Source: Voacanga thouarsii (Eukaryota; Streptophyta; Magnoliopsida; Gentianales; Apocynaceae). Taken from it: DNA of 64,000 bases. This document shows, one piece after another, positions 35,936 through 46,591 of the stretch. The stretch is taken from contig JANUWF010001815.1 in the NCBI GenBank assembly GCA_026120185.1, positions 1,516,024 to 1,580,023 of the forward strand, given 5' to 3'. The notes below the pieces were generated by a model. It was not told where the DNA came from, searched no databases, and was given only the letters and a program-made list of their open reading frames with translations. Position numbers and translations under genes: made by a program. Within the stretch, counting starts at the first letter, position 1. Every line of letters begins with the position of its first letter.

Positions 35936-36010
35936 TTTATGTGATTTAGTGGTTAGAGCCTTAGAATTAATTATGGAAGTCTAGGGTTCAAATTCTATCA
36001 TGGAAGCTTT
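35936..36010 (+). repeat. tRNA-like relic (SINE-like head)
   Basis: A-box-like TTTAGTGGTTAGAGCC (35945-35960) and B-box-like GGGTTCAAATTCT (35984-35996), about 35 bp apart as in tRNA-derived SINEs. The wording resembles the minus-strand relic near 6.75 kb (both have GTGGTTAGA). It is degenerate, and no flanking duplications were identified. Confidence 0.45.
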
Positions 36011-37576
36011 AGCTTGATTAAATTTTATTTTTGCTTGGCGAAGAGTAATTTCGGCCTTATGAGCTTGGAGTAAGGTAGGGATGATGTCCTAAAAGAGACA
36101 TGTTATGAGCAACCTCAATCTACACCCTTACCTACTCGAATTTCCTAAAGGGAATTCATTTTTCCTTGATCTTTGATTTTTCCTTAATTCTCAACTCATT
36201 AGTTTAATCAAGTGATTCTAGCCATTTTCTTTCCAAAAATTTTAGTACAGTGTTGTGATCTTGTAGGATTAAAATGTCTTGGTAAAAGACTTCTTATGGT
36301 CTGAAAAATGTGGAAGAGTTGTGGGAAGTTCCAAGAGAAAAAATCCCTCTAGTGAGTTTGCTGAAAATTCTCTCTAGCTAATTCATCTTCTTTATTGGAA
36401 TGAGATGAAAATTTTCCTGCTTGTTGTGCCTTTAAAATGTCGAGTTTCTTAGCTAGCATTCCCTCTCAAATGCTTCCAGAAAAATGGCCTTTAGGATCAG
36501 TTTGTAATCTGAAATTCTTAGCCATTTTCAGACTGCTTAAAGCTGGAGCAAAAGCAGGAAAATTCTTGTACAAATCACAGCCATGTTTTCTTCCATATTT
36601 TGTTCAGTACCTTAGCCATGTTTATCCTCTATGAAGAAGGCTAGAAACCAGCCTTGAATACCCATGAAATTTCCCTTCAAACTCTCTGCAAGTTGGCTGG
36701 GATTGGCAGTCGAAAATCTGCCCAAGAATTACTGTTCATCGAAAAACTGTACAGGAAAATTTTCCAGCCTTGTTTCCTATTTCTCTCCCAACCGAAACAC
36801 CAACCTTATTCTGCAAAAACCTTCCTTAAACCTCCAGTAACAGAGCTCTATTGTTCCCCTTAAGCGAAAATCCCTCCACCAAATCCCTATAATTTTGCTT
36901 GATTGGTTTCCAAAATTCCAGCCACTTTTGTTTAGCAACTTCCTATAATGCATTCCCCAAATAACCAGACTTCTTCTTCACCATTAAGCACCCTACTTTC
37001 GGCCACCATAAGCTCCCATAGACCAGCATTAATCCCACCGAAATTCTGCTCAAACAGTCAGCCATGGTAGACTTCCAAAACTCTCCAACAATCAAGATAT
37101 TCTTGGAATATTTAGTTTCCAAATTCACTTCCTAAAAATATTCTTCAAGGATTGTGACAACTAACCTTCCCTTTTTCCTTCCAAATCAGAGAAACAACTC
37201 CCTAAACCCTACAGAAATTCGGCCAGCCTAATTCCCTCAGAATTTTTGGCAGCTACACTACAATCTCTCAATTCCCTTCAATCTCCAAGAACACACACAC
37301 TACACCAAGAACACCTACTACTTTCTTTCACCAAATACCCCTCCAAATCACTTCAAACCTTCACTAAAATCTCCAGATTTGACCTACTTACTGCTGTGAG
37401 TCCATCGACACCATTCTTAACATCAAACTCCTCAAATCATCTTACTAGTTCAGATCAAAACCAGAAAATTTCTGTGAAGGACAAGAACATCTTCAAGGTA
37501 AATTTACTCTATCAACTTCATCTTCTCCAAACTTGATCTCTAGTGAAAACCTATGTGAATAAACATACTAATGATC

Positions 37577-37577
<1 letters not shown>

Positions 37578-37607
<30 letters not shown>

Positions 37608-37658
37608 CTTCTTCTTCTTCTTCTTCTTCTTCTTCTTCTTCTCTCTCTCTCTCTCTCA
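37578..37658. repeat. (CTT)n/(CT)n microsatellite
   Basis: About 63 bp of CTT repeats passing into a short CT run, inside the 4.3-kb solo LTR. Confidence 0.95.
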
Positions 37659-38349
37659 TGGCCGAAATCCCTCTCCCTTGGCCGGATGACTTCTTCTTCC
37701 ATAATCATGCTCTCGCCATCTCCCTTGGACAAAGTTAGACATCTAGGAGTTGAGATCTACTCTAAACTCCTTCAAGGCATTCATCAATCAATTAAGTACC
37801 TTCAATCTTCCTTTTTAAACTCTAGAAGTAGATGGCGATGGGATTTGAGTATGTGTTGTTGTGCTTGAAGCATGAGTATATGTATGATTGTGAAGGAGAT
37901 GGGATTTATGCATGGAAGGATTATATTGGTTGGTTGTATGTTGAATTGAGGTTTGATGCATGTCATAGGTAGTATTTGTGTCAAAGCATGCTAGAGATTA
38001 TGTCACCATTGGTGAATAGGATTTTTATTCATGATGGATTGGTAAAGCCATGATCATATTTATGCTAGTAGAGGTTAGATCATGTATTGATAAATTTAGA
38101 TCTATTCTTATATGAAAGATTTGGTCGATTTGATGAATTGAAGGATTGTGCATGTTCTTGATTGTGGTTAGCCATAGGAATTTGAATCATGATCTAGTTG
38201 TCCCTAAACTAATTTTACTTCTTGAATAAAATATTCAATAAAATAATTTTTTTTTTGTATTTTCAAAAAACCCTAGGAATGGTAGATTTGGACTATTATA
38301 AACAATAAGGATATTTTAGTCAAATAAATAATAGCTTTGCTAGAAAAAT

Positions 38350-38371
38350 AATATATATATATATATATATA
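38350..38371. repeat. (TA)n microsatellite
   Basis: Short run of TA dinucleotides broken by a CA, in the solo LTR. Confidence 0.85.
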
Positions 38372-40024
38372 CATATATATTATTTAAAATGATGAAATCA
38401 ATTAAAGTCTTTTATGGAAATAATTATGATTAGTGAAATATTTATTACTACTAATTTAATTATTATCTTTTAATCAAAACCCATTAAGAATTTATTTATT
38501 ATTTTTCAAGCAAGACTCATTAAATTCATTTTCAACTAATTTTAGCTATCAATTATTTTCTAACAACTAAATTATTAATAAATCATTATTTTACCTAAAA
38601 CAACTTAGGACTCTTGATCAAATAAACTCTAAATTTTCCTTAACAAGATTTAAGCTTTCAACTTATTAAAATTTATTTCCCAAACCATTAATTATTTTAA
38701 ATATCACACTAAGCTCAACTCTTACCCTATTTACTTATTGTTTAACCTTAAAGCTTGGGACACTAGGATCATGGTAGAAGTAAGTTGTGTTGCCTTAAAA
38801 TTGAGGAAGTGGTTTGTGGCTTGAAATTGATTGCGATTTGTATTTGTCCTATGGGGTTAGGTCAGCTATTGGAGACCTTTTATTTGTGAGCAAGAATCAG
38901 GTAAGCTCCTGCATAAAACCTGTTTGATGAAAATTGATTTTTTTTTTATGGCAAGCCAAATGTAGAGTGCATGGTCACTCATTTCTGTAAAGGCAATTGA
39001 GGATTATTTCCATTCTCATTTCAGACAAATAAATTAGTTGTAAATCAAAGGGCAGTTCTACTCAAAACCTAAAAATTCTTTCTAAAACTAGTTTTGCCCC
39101 AAACTTTAGAAAACCTTAATTGCCATTTTCAAGTAGAACTATGTTTTGTTCATTTTTCCCAAGTGGGATACGTTACGTTGAGTACTCAATAAGGGTAGGC
39201 TAGTAGTACTAGTTTTGAAGAGCAAGAGTGAGTCTTCTGGCAGGAGGCCACCTCCAGAAGATAAGCTCAACTTAGAGAAACGTCAGTACTACTTAGTCAT
39301 GCCAGTCCGAGCTAGCAGTGTTCTTTTCAGTCAAGTGACTGTGTTTTGTTGGAATGGACACCCGGTTGTTCTTTAGGTATAGAGAAGGAGGAGTATCTTG
39401 CCCAGTAGGCCGATCACCTACTTTTGTCAATCTGCACAAAGTGTGGCATTCTGACCGGCAGTATGCACAAAGTGTGGTATGCTGACCATTCGGTTGTGGG
39501 GCCCAATGTGTGGTAACCCATGACCATTTCATTGAGTGGTTGATCTTATTGATTCTTTATGGTTGGAAAAGCTAAAACACCACTCTTGCTTTTGACTAAT
39601 GTTTATTGCTTGCCAGTGATCTTTTATAAATAATTTTTATACTCTGCATTCACGAACTGTTTTCTCCCGTTACTTAAGCACACACGGACTTACTGAGATT
39701 TCTTTCTCATCACCATTTTATCATGAGTTCAGATCGATCCTGTTGTGGGCATAAGTAGCTAAATATTGCCTGTCTTGGGAGAATTTTTCTGAGGATTTAT
39801 CTTATGTAATGTTATGGGAGGCGAGAGTGGATAATTTTACTTATGGCTTTGTTTTGCGAATTTATGGATTTATTCTTGAAGTATTTTGGGTTGTAATAAA
39901 TTTTAAGTTAAAATAATATTTTTATTCCGCTATTATATTTGCGTGATCTAGCTTTAAAGACCCCTTATCTTTTGGACGAGGTAACATCCCCGGCCCTGGC
40001 AGGCCTAGGTTGCGGGGTATTACA

Positions 40025-41388
40025 ATTAGAATTCTAAATTTCTTGAAATAAGTTCCTTTTAGAATCGAGTATTTGGAAAATGATCCAAATATCCTTATTG
40101 AAATATTTTATGAAAACCTTTGGAGTCGGATATTCGGTAAATGACCGAAATATCCTTATTAGAACTCTTGTTAACACTTTCCAAATCCGGAAAGGGTTAA
40201 ATGACCTAAATACCCTCAGAAAGTCTTTTGTAACCGAGCATGGGTAAAATAACCCAAATGCTCTTAGAAATGACTTTTGGAATCTCGTACGGGCAAAATG
40301 ACCCGGATACTCCTGGAAACTTATTTTAATGTATGAAAAGAACTCTTTAACCTATTTTGACATGGTTTTGGAAAATGATCTTTCGATATGAGATTAATTT
40401 TTGAAAAATGATATTTTGATCCCGAAAATTATTTTATTAGCCTAATGTGCCTATGGAATGAATTGATTAGCCATGCAGAGCCTACATAAATGATAATCTG
40501 ACTTGCGAGTCAATGGGATGAAATTTTGGAAAGTGTTATTTTGTCCTAAAAATGTTTAATTTAAATATCACGGGATCAGATAACCCTCTGGCCTGATCAG
40601 TCAGAAGGGGTTGGTATTAGTAACATTGAGTACTCAGCAAGGACTTTGATCTTTGTACTAGCCTATGTTAGAGTTAGACGACCCTAGTAACCTAGATTAG
40701 TTCTAGGTATTTATTACTCCGAATAGGGTGTAGGATATTGAGATGAGTCGTCTTGACTTATGGTAAGTAAGGTTGGTATGGGGACCCCTGGACAGTAAGG
40801 TTGGTATGGAGATCCTAGGCTTATAGTGAGTAAGGTTGGTTTGAGGACCCCTGGCCTATGGTGGCAAGAGTGTGCTGAAATACATTAGACATGCTGCGGT
40901 ATACCTGAGTAGAAGTACGCTATGGTGTACTTATTCTGGCGATGCATGGTTGAGTATTGTCGGCTGCGGTCTTGGTACAATGATACGTGGCACCGAAGGC
41001 AAGGACTGCGGAACCTGTATACAAGCCGACCTTCTATTAAAGAAGTGCCTGTGATACTGAAACACTATTTTTCAAAAATGATTGAGATCTAAATAAACTT
41101 TTCTTTAGAGAGTTTTGGAATTGTTTCCATTGAACAAATGATATGCTATTCCACAAAAATTTTATGTACTCTGTTCTTTCATAAAGTATTAGCACACACG
41201 GGACTCACTAGGTGATTCGTCACTCACACGTGTCTTTTATCTTACTTTTGTAGGATCTACAGTTCAGCAGACCTACGAATAGAAAAACGATACCACAGTG
41301 TCAGCAAGTATAGGTCTAGACGAATTTCCTTTTTGATTATGTACTTTACTACTATTATAGTTAAAGATGGCATTTATGAAAATCTCTG

Positions 41389-41450
<62 letters not shown>

Positions 41451-41598
41451 CCATTAGTATGGGATATTGCATGAGTCTAGACCTTATATATATTCACTCT
41501 TTTGGTTTTCGTTATAAAGACCCTTTGTCCTGGTAATTGGATAGGGCAACACCTGATGTTAATATGCTTATGTTGTTATCTTTAGTATGGGTGTTACA
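40025..41598 (+). repeat. 5' LTR of Tekay 1, second part
   Basis: Resumes with ATTAGAATTCTAAATTTC (compare 48975 in the 3' LTR) and ends GTGTTACA at 41598 next to the PBS. It includes a TA/TG microsatellite. Confidence 0.9.
41390..41448. repeat. Compound (TA)n(TG)n microsatellite
   Basis: Alternating TA changes into about 20 TG units, near the end of the Tekay 1 5' LTR. Neither of the partial LTR copies further right retains this region clearly. Confidence 0.93.
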
Positions 41599-41600
41599 AT

Positions 41601-41612
41601 TTGTATCAGAGC
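41601..41612 (+). other. Primer-binding site of Tekay 1 (Met-tRNA type)
   Basis: TTGTATCAGAGC three bases after the LTR end; the complement of initiator tRNA-Met is TGGTATCAGAGC, so there is one difference. Confidence 0.8.
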
Positions 41613-41673
41613 ATAGTTTTATAAAACTGTTGTATCACCATAGGAATTGATAGAACTCTTTCATTGTGTATGT

Positions 41674-42330
41674 ATGGCGAATAGGAATGATAAGGCCAAG
41701 CGCCCAATGGACAAGCACAGTGATTAAGGGAAGAAAGAGATAAGTGAGGGCTCAGGTGTGAAGAAGTCTAAAAAGATTAGGACAATCTACTAAGCGGGTG
41801 TGCCAGGATATTTTCTTATGACATGACCTAGTCCTGGCTGCTGTCATGCACTTGGTCTTACCCGGAGCAGGTTTGACCAAGCAGTACCTGTTATTACTCC
41901 ATTTTCACAAGATCTTAGTGTGTAGAGAACTCTTACCCCTGAGAGGACACCGTCCCCATATGAGAAGGTAGGTGGCAATTCTGATGAGGCTGATGGAGAT
42001 TTTGAGTCACACCATCAGGATAATAATATGGAGGACAGTATCCCTGATGGTGCAGTGTTATCTAAGGATAATTAGGAGGTGTTTGGTAGGGATGTACTAA
42101 GAGTACTTGAGGAGGAGATGCCGAGTTTGGAGGCGGGAGAGGATTAGTAGGTACCCGAGGTAAAGGTACCTATGGCTGAGGAGCTTGAGGAGGATTTAGA
42201 GATAGACCCAGAGCTATTAGCTTGGTTACACCCAGATGCGGATGGAGATGAGGAGGTTGATGCAGCGAAGTCTTATACAGTTTCTACTGATTGAGGACCT
42301 CCCGTCTCAGACAGCGATGATGATAAGTAG
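41674..42330 (+). pseudogene. Acidic leader frame upstream of gag, unknown family (Tekay 1)
   Basis: From ATG (MANRNDKAKRPMDKH) one frame can be followed for 219 codons without any frameshift, but with eight in-frame stops before the final TAG. The first third is basic; the rest is strongly acidic (LEEEMPSLEAGED, EELEEDLEIDPELLAWLHPD, DADGDEEVDAA, SDSDDD). Tekay 2 has the same frame text in the same place (57138-57765, minus), including LEEEMPSLEA-like and DADGDEEVD words and the final SDSDDD-stop. I recognise no domain. One internal stop is shared by both copies (after SKDN / SEDD), which weakens the case for recent coding. It could be an extra protein of the family or an evolving leader. 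Confidence 0.4.
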
Positions 42331-42538
42331 GAGGATGTGATATAGATATATATAGTAGGGAATGTACAATTCGACCAGTGCATATGACTATGTGCTTGGC
42401 ACATAAATTTTGTACTTACTTTGTATTAAATGAGAATGAATATATGTTATGTTTTGTTATATGCACTGTGCCTATTTTTATGATTACTTTTGAGCTATGT
42501 TATATTATTATATCGGTAAAATTTTATGAACTGCACAG

Positions 42539-43520
42539 ATGCCTCCCAAGCAAACCTTTGGACGATCATCACAAACTACTCGAAATAACCCTGAGTCGAT
42601 AATAGAGGAACCGCATATGGAAGGTCCCCACCTTGCAACTTTAGACCACCCGATGTTCCAACCCTTCCAAAAGATGGCGATACTATCCAACAGTTGACTA
42701 AGACTGCCACTAGAGTAAATGAGAATGTTTGGGTGAATAAGGATATAAGTAGGGAAAGTCAACAAAGTGACATTGAGTCGGATCGAACTCTTGAGCATTT
42801 TTTTAAAATTTCACCCTCCACAATTTCAAGGGTGACTTAATTCGGAACAGGAGGCTGAAAATTAGATTGAACGGATGGAAAAGATTTTTCTCGCCCTGAA
42901 TTATTCGAAGCAAATGAAGGTACAATTTGCTACATTTCAGTTAAAATGACCCGCCCAAGATTAGTAGGTAAGAGAAATGAATCAACGAGTGTAGGATTGG
43001 ATAGATTTTAAGGCTAGCTTTAAGAAATAATTCATTCCCAGTTGGGTGGTAGAAAGGAAGGAGGATGAATTTCAAGATTTTTGGCAAGAAGGTTATACGG
43101 TGGGGCAATATGCTACTGAATTTACTAGATTGGCAAAATATTGCCCACTTTTAGTCCATTTAGAAGCAGACAGGGGTAGATATTTTGTGAAAGGTTTACG
43201 GCCAGAGCTGAAAAAAGTATTAGTAAGTATGGCTCCTACCAATTACAACTCTACAGTAGAAATTGATGATATCGAATAGACGGGTGAGAAAAACTAAAGT
43301 AGATTTCAGGGTATGAGTCAGAAAAGGTCTAGAGGGCCCCACTGGCAAAAGAAAGGAAAGATGCAACTGAAGGACAACCCCCCTTAAAATTCTTTTATTG
43401 TGGAGAGGTAGGGCACACGAGTTTCTATTTCCCTCACCCACAAATGATAGGAGAATAGAGTTGACCAGGAGGTAATAGCCAAGAATAGAGATCAGGATTT
43501 GCAAGAGGAAACCCAAGACA
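42539..43520 (+). pseudogene. Tekay 1 gag
   Basis: Starts MPPKQTFGRSSQTTRNNPES and keeps frame for 51 codons, then shifts. Later blocks: LEHFFKISPSTISRVT, WVVERKEDEFQDFWQEG and VGQYATEFTRLAKYCPLLVH with RYFVKGLRPELKKVL, the Retrotrans_gag core. The zinc knuckle reads FFYCGEVGHTSFYF; relatives have Cys at the first and last positions, so two ligands are lost (one to Phe, one to Tyr). Several stops and frameshifts are present. Confidence 0.85.
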
Positions 43521-43559
43521 AGCTTCTATCTCTAAAGCTGGACCCACCAAACCACAAGT

Positions 43560-44023
43560 GAATGCTCAGGTGGTTGCTTTGGAGAAGACAGACTACCAAA
43601 CAGTAGTGGTGGAAGGTACACTCCTTATTTTTTTTATCAAAATGCTAAAGTGTTGATAGATCCTAGCTCTACACATTCTTTTGTTACCAATTCATTTCTT
43701 GATTTTTTAGGAAGAAAGGGGAAAAAACTTTATATGAAGTGATTGTTAGTACCCCATTGGAAAAGCAAATGAATAGTGATAAAATATATAGGAATTGTAA
43801 GATCTTGGCAGGAGATAAAATATTAGGAGGAGATTTGATATGTTTGCCCATAGAGGATTATAATGCTATCTTTGGCATGGATTGGTTATGTCAGCATCAT
43901 GCTCAAGTTAACTGTAAACATAAGTTAGTACATTTCCATCGCCCTAGGAGACCTGCATTAGAATTTGTAGGTGAGGCTGGAAGAAAAAGCAATGCTTTTA
44001 TATCGGGACTCAAGGCCTAAAAG
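43560..44023 (+). pseudogene. Tekay 1 aspartic protease
   Basis: The active-site region is badly broken (…KVLIDPSSTHSF-like text split by frameshifts around 43650-43700). The C-terminal half is readable: YEVIVSTPLEKQMNSDKIYR, GGDLICLPIEDYNAIFGMDW, LCQHHAQVNCKHKLVHF, ending in a stop at 44018-44020. The layout matches the retropepsin of Tekay-type elements, where the domain precedes RT without a separate frame. Confidence 0.75.
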
Positions 44024-45460
44024 ATGATTACAAAAGAATGTACTGGGTATTTAGCTTATGTAATTAATAAGCCATGAGAGGTTAAGAAGCTCAGAGATGT
44101 TCCTGATATAAATTAATATTTAAAAGTTTTTCCAACGGAATTGAAGGAGTTACTGCCGAAGAGAAAGGTAGAGTTTTCTATTGATTTAGTGCTATCAGTA
44201 GAAACAATTTCAAGGACTCCTTATAGAATGGAACCTACAGAATTGTAGGAGCTCAAGAAACAACTACAGGAATAAATAGAGTAAGGGTTCATTCGACCAA
44301 GTACTTCACCATAGGAAGCACCTATGTTGTTTGTTAAGAAGAAATACGGGGTTTTACGGATGTATATAAATTATCGAGGGTTGAATGCAGTAACGGTAAA
44401 GAATAAATATCTATTGCTCATGGTTGATGAACTGTTTGACCAGTTGCAGGGAGCAGGATGTTTTTCAAAATTAGACTTAATGCAAGAATATTATCAAGTT
44501 CGGATTCGGGAAGAAAACATACCGAAAACTGCATTTAACACACGATATGGGTATTTTGAGTTTGTAGTGATGCCCTTTAGTGTTACTAATTCTCCTGTTA
44601 TTTTTATGGACTTGATGCACCGAACATTTCGGCCTTACTTATATAATTTTGTGATTATATTCATAGATGATATCCTAGTGTACTCCAAATATCCCTAAGA
44701 GCATGAATAGCACTTTCAAAAAGTATTGAGGAAGATAAGAGATGCCAAATTGTATGCAAAGTTCAGTAAGTGTGAATTTTGGTTACAATAAGTAGCATTC
44801 TTGGGACATGTGATATCCAAAGATAGAATTACAGTAGATCCTGCAAAAGTCAAAGCAGTGACAAATTGGAAGCATCTCGAGACTCCAACTGAAATACAAA
44901 ATTTTTTGGGATTAGCAGGATATTATTGGAGGTTTATTGAGGGATTTTCTATGATAGCTTCACCTTTGACTCGATTCACCCAAAAAAAGGTTTCTTATGT
45001 TTGGACCGAGAAGTGTGAGAAAAGTTTTCAAGAACTAAAGAAGAGGTTAAGCTCTATTCCTACTTTGGCATTGCCAATGATGGACAAACCTTATGAGTTG
45101 TACTCGGATGCATCAAAGAAGGGATTGGGAGGAGTATTGATGTAAGAAAGGAAGGTGATAGCTTATATCTCTATGAAATTGAAACCCCATAAGGAGAATT
45201 ATCCTCCACATGACCCGGAGTTGGCAGCTATTGTGTTTGCTCTTAAAAAATAGAGACATTATTTGTATGGGGCTGAATTTGAAGTCTTCACCGACCACAA
45301 AAGTTTGAAGTATGTTTTTATCCAAAATGATTTAAACATGAGACAATGGCGGTGGATGGAATTTCTAAAAAAAATTTGGTGTCCAATTAAATATCATCCT
45401 AGAAAGGCAAACACAATAGCAGATGCCCTTAGTAGAAAAGTGAACTTATCAGCTCTTCAG
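44024..45460 (+). pseudogene. Tekay 1 reverse transcriptase-RNase H
   Basis: Blocks: VEFSIDLVLSVETISRTPYR; GFIRPSTSP followed by a stop where relatives have Trp; [38 protein letters not shown]; catalytic [13 protein letters not shown] region intact as [47 protein letters not shown]; RNase H start PYELYSDASKKGLGGVLM; tail [14 protein letters not shown]. Frame is well kept; damage is mostly isolated stops (TAG/TAA at Trp, Gln, Glu or Lys positions). Of the Tekay pair this copy keeps the RT catalytic Asp pair. Confidence 0.9.
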
Positions 45461-46580
45461 ATGATACGAATTCCAGAATTGAAAATATTTGCACTAGATG
45501 AAGAAATAAGGCTAAGTAATATTTCCATTTAACTTACTTTCCTACAATAATTGAAGGAAGAACAAAATAAGGATGAAGAGTTGCAAAGGTTGGTGCAAAA
45601 TGAGGCAAATAAAAGAGGAGATAAGTTTCAAAGGGACAATGACAGAATTATTTACTATCGAGGTCGGTATTATATCTCAAAACAATTAGCGATGAAACAA
45701 GATATTTTGACTGAAGCATATCAGAGTAAGTATACCATCCATCCAGGAGTCGTAAAGATGTATCAGGACTTACAACGGTATTATTGGTGGATTAGTATGA
45801 AGGAGGATATTTCAAACTTTGTGGCTCGATGCTTAACTTGTCAACAAGTGAAAGCTGATCAGCAACGACATGGAGGGTTATTGTAGCCATTACCAACTTC
45901 ATCATGAAAATGGGATAAAATTACTATGGATTTTATTACAGGATTACCCGTAGCAGTAGGAGAGCGAGATACTATCTGGGTGATAGTGGATCGACTGACT
46001 AAGTCTGCTCATTTTATCCCTATCAACCAACAGGATTCTTTAGAGAAGTTAAGCAAGATCTATATGAAGGAAGTAATCAGACTTCACGGAGTACCCTCTA
46101 GTATTGTATCGAATCAAGATCCTAGATTTACTTCGAAGTTTTGGACTAAATTGCAGTAGAGGTATGGGACAACCTTAAAGTTCAATACAGTAGCACACCC
46201 ACAAATAGATGGACAAACAAAACGAGTGAATAAAGTTTTGGAAGACATATTGCGAGCTTACCCTCTGGATTTTGGAACTAAGTGGATTGATAATTTAGCA
46301 TATGCAGAATTTGCATACAACAATAATTATCAATCAACCATTGGAATGGCCCTATTTGAAGTTTATATGGAAAGAAATGTCAGTCCCTATTATATTTGGA
46401 AAGTTTAGGACGAAGAACATATGAGCAGGATGCTTTTGATCTTGAAAGGGTTCAACAAGCAGTAGAGATGATCAAAACCAAGTTGGAGTGCAGAGTAGAC
46501 AGAAAAGTTATGCAGATCAATGTAAGAGATATTTGGAACTTGCTAAAGGGGATCGTGTATTCTTGAAATTGATTCCACAA
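45461..46580 (+). pseudogene. Tekay 1 integrase, C-terminus deleted
   Basis: The zinc-binding domain is present (HPGVVKMYQDLQRYYWWISM, CLTCQQVKADQQRHGGLL). Core: ITMDFITGLPVAVGERDTIW with the first Asp; SSIVSNQDPRFTSKFWTKLQ, where relatives have SD (Asp to Asn); IDGQTKRVNKVLEDIL, where relatives have ER (Glu to Lys). Two of three catalytic acids are thus lost, both by G-to-A changes. The frame ends near VFLKLIPQR (46550-46575) and jumps to LTR text at about 46592; the GPF/chromodomain part seen in Tekay 2 is deleted. Confidence 0.88.
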
Positions 46581-46591
46581 CGATAATTGGG

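Larger units (their letters stand above)
35688..40024 (+). mobile_element. 4.3-kb solo LTR of a second Tekay-like family
   Basis: TGTGAAACCCC at 35688 to GGGGTATTACA at 40024, flanked by identical ATTAG (35683-35687 and 40025-40029). The related 3' LTR of Tekay 1 reads straight through this point (48973-48990), giving an empty-site allele. No gag, pol, PBS or PPT was seen inside, so I call a very long solo LTR. It holds a tRNA-like relic, a long TTC repeat and a C+T-rich stretch (36430-37660) with short frames in unrelated phases. A further unrecognised insertion inside it cannot be excluded. Confidence 0.8.

Noticed and set aside
35936..36010. Functional tRNA gene
   Set aside because: A- and B-box-like motifs exist but no complete cloverleaf or anticodon arm could be traced; kept only as a SINE-like relic.
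36437..37536. Three frames (65, 69 and 96 codons) considered as a captured host gene fragment
   Set aside because: They lie in three different phases within a C+T-rich part of the solo LTR and show no domain; a captured gene is not supported.
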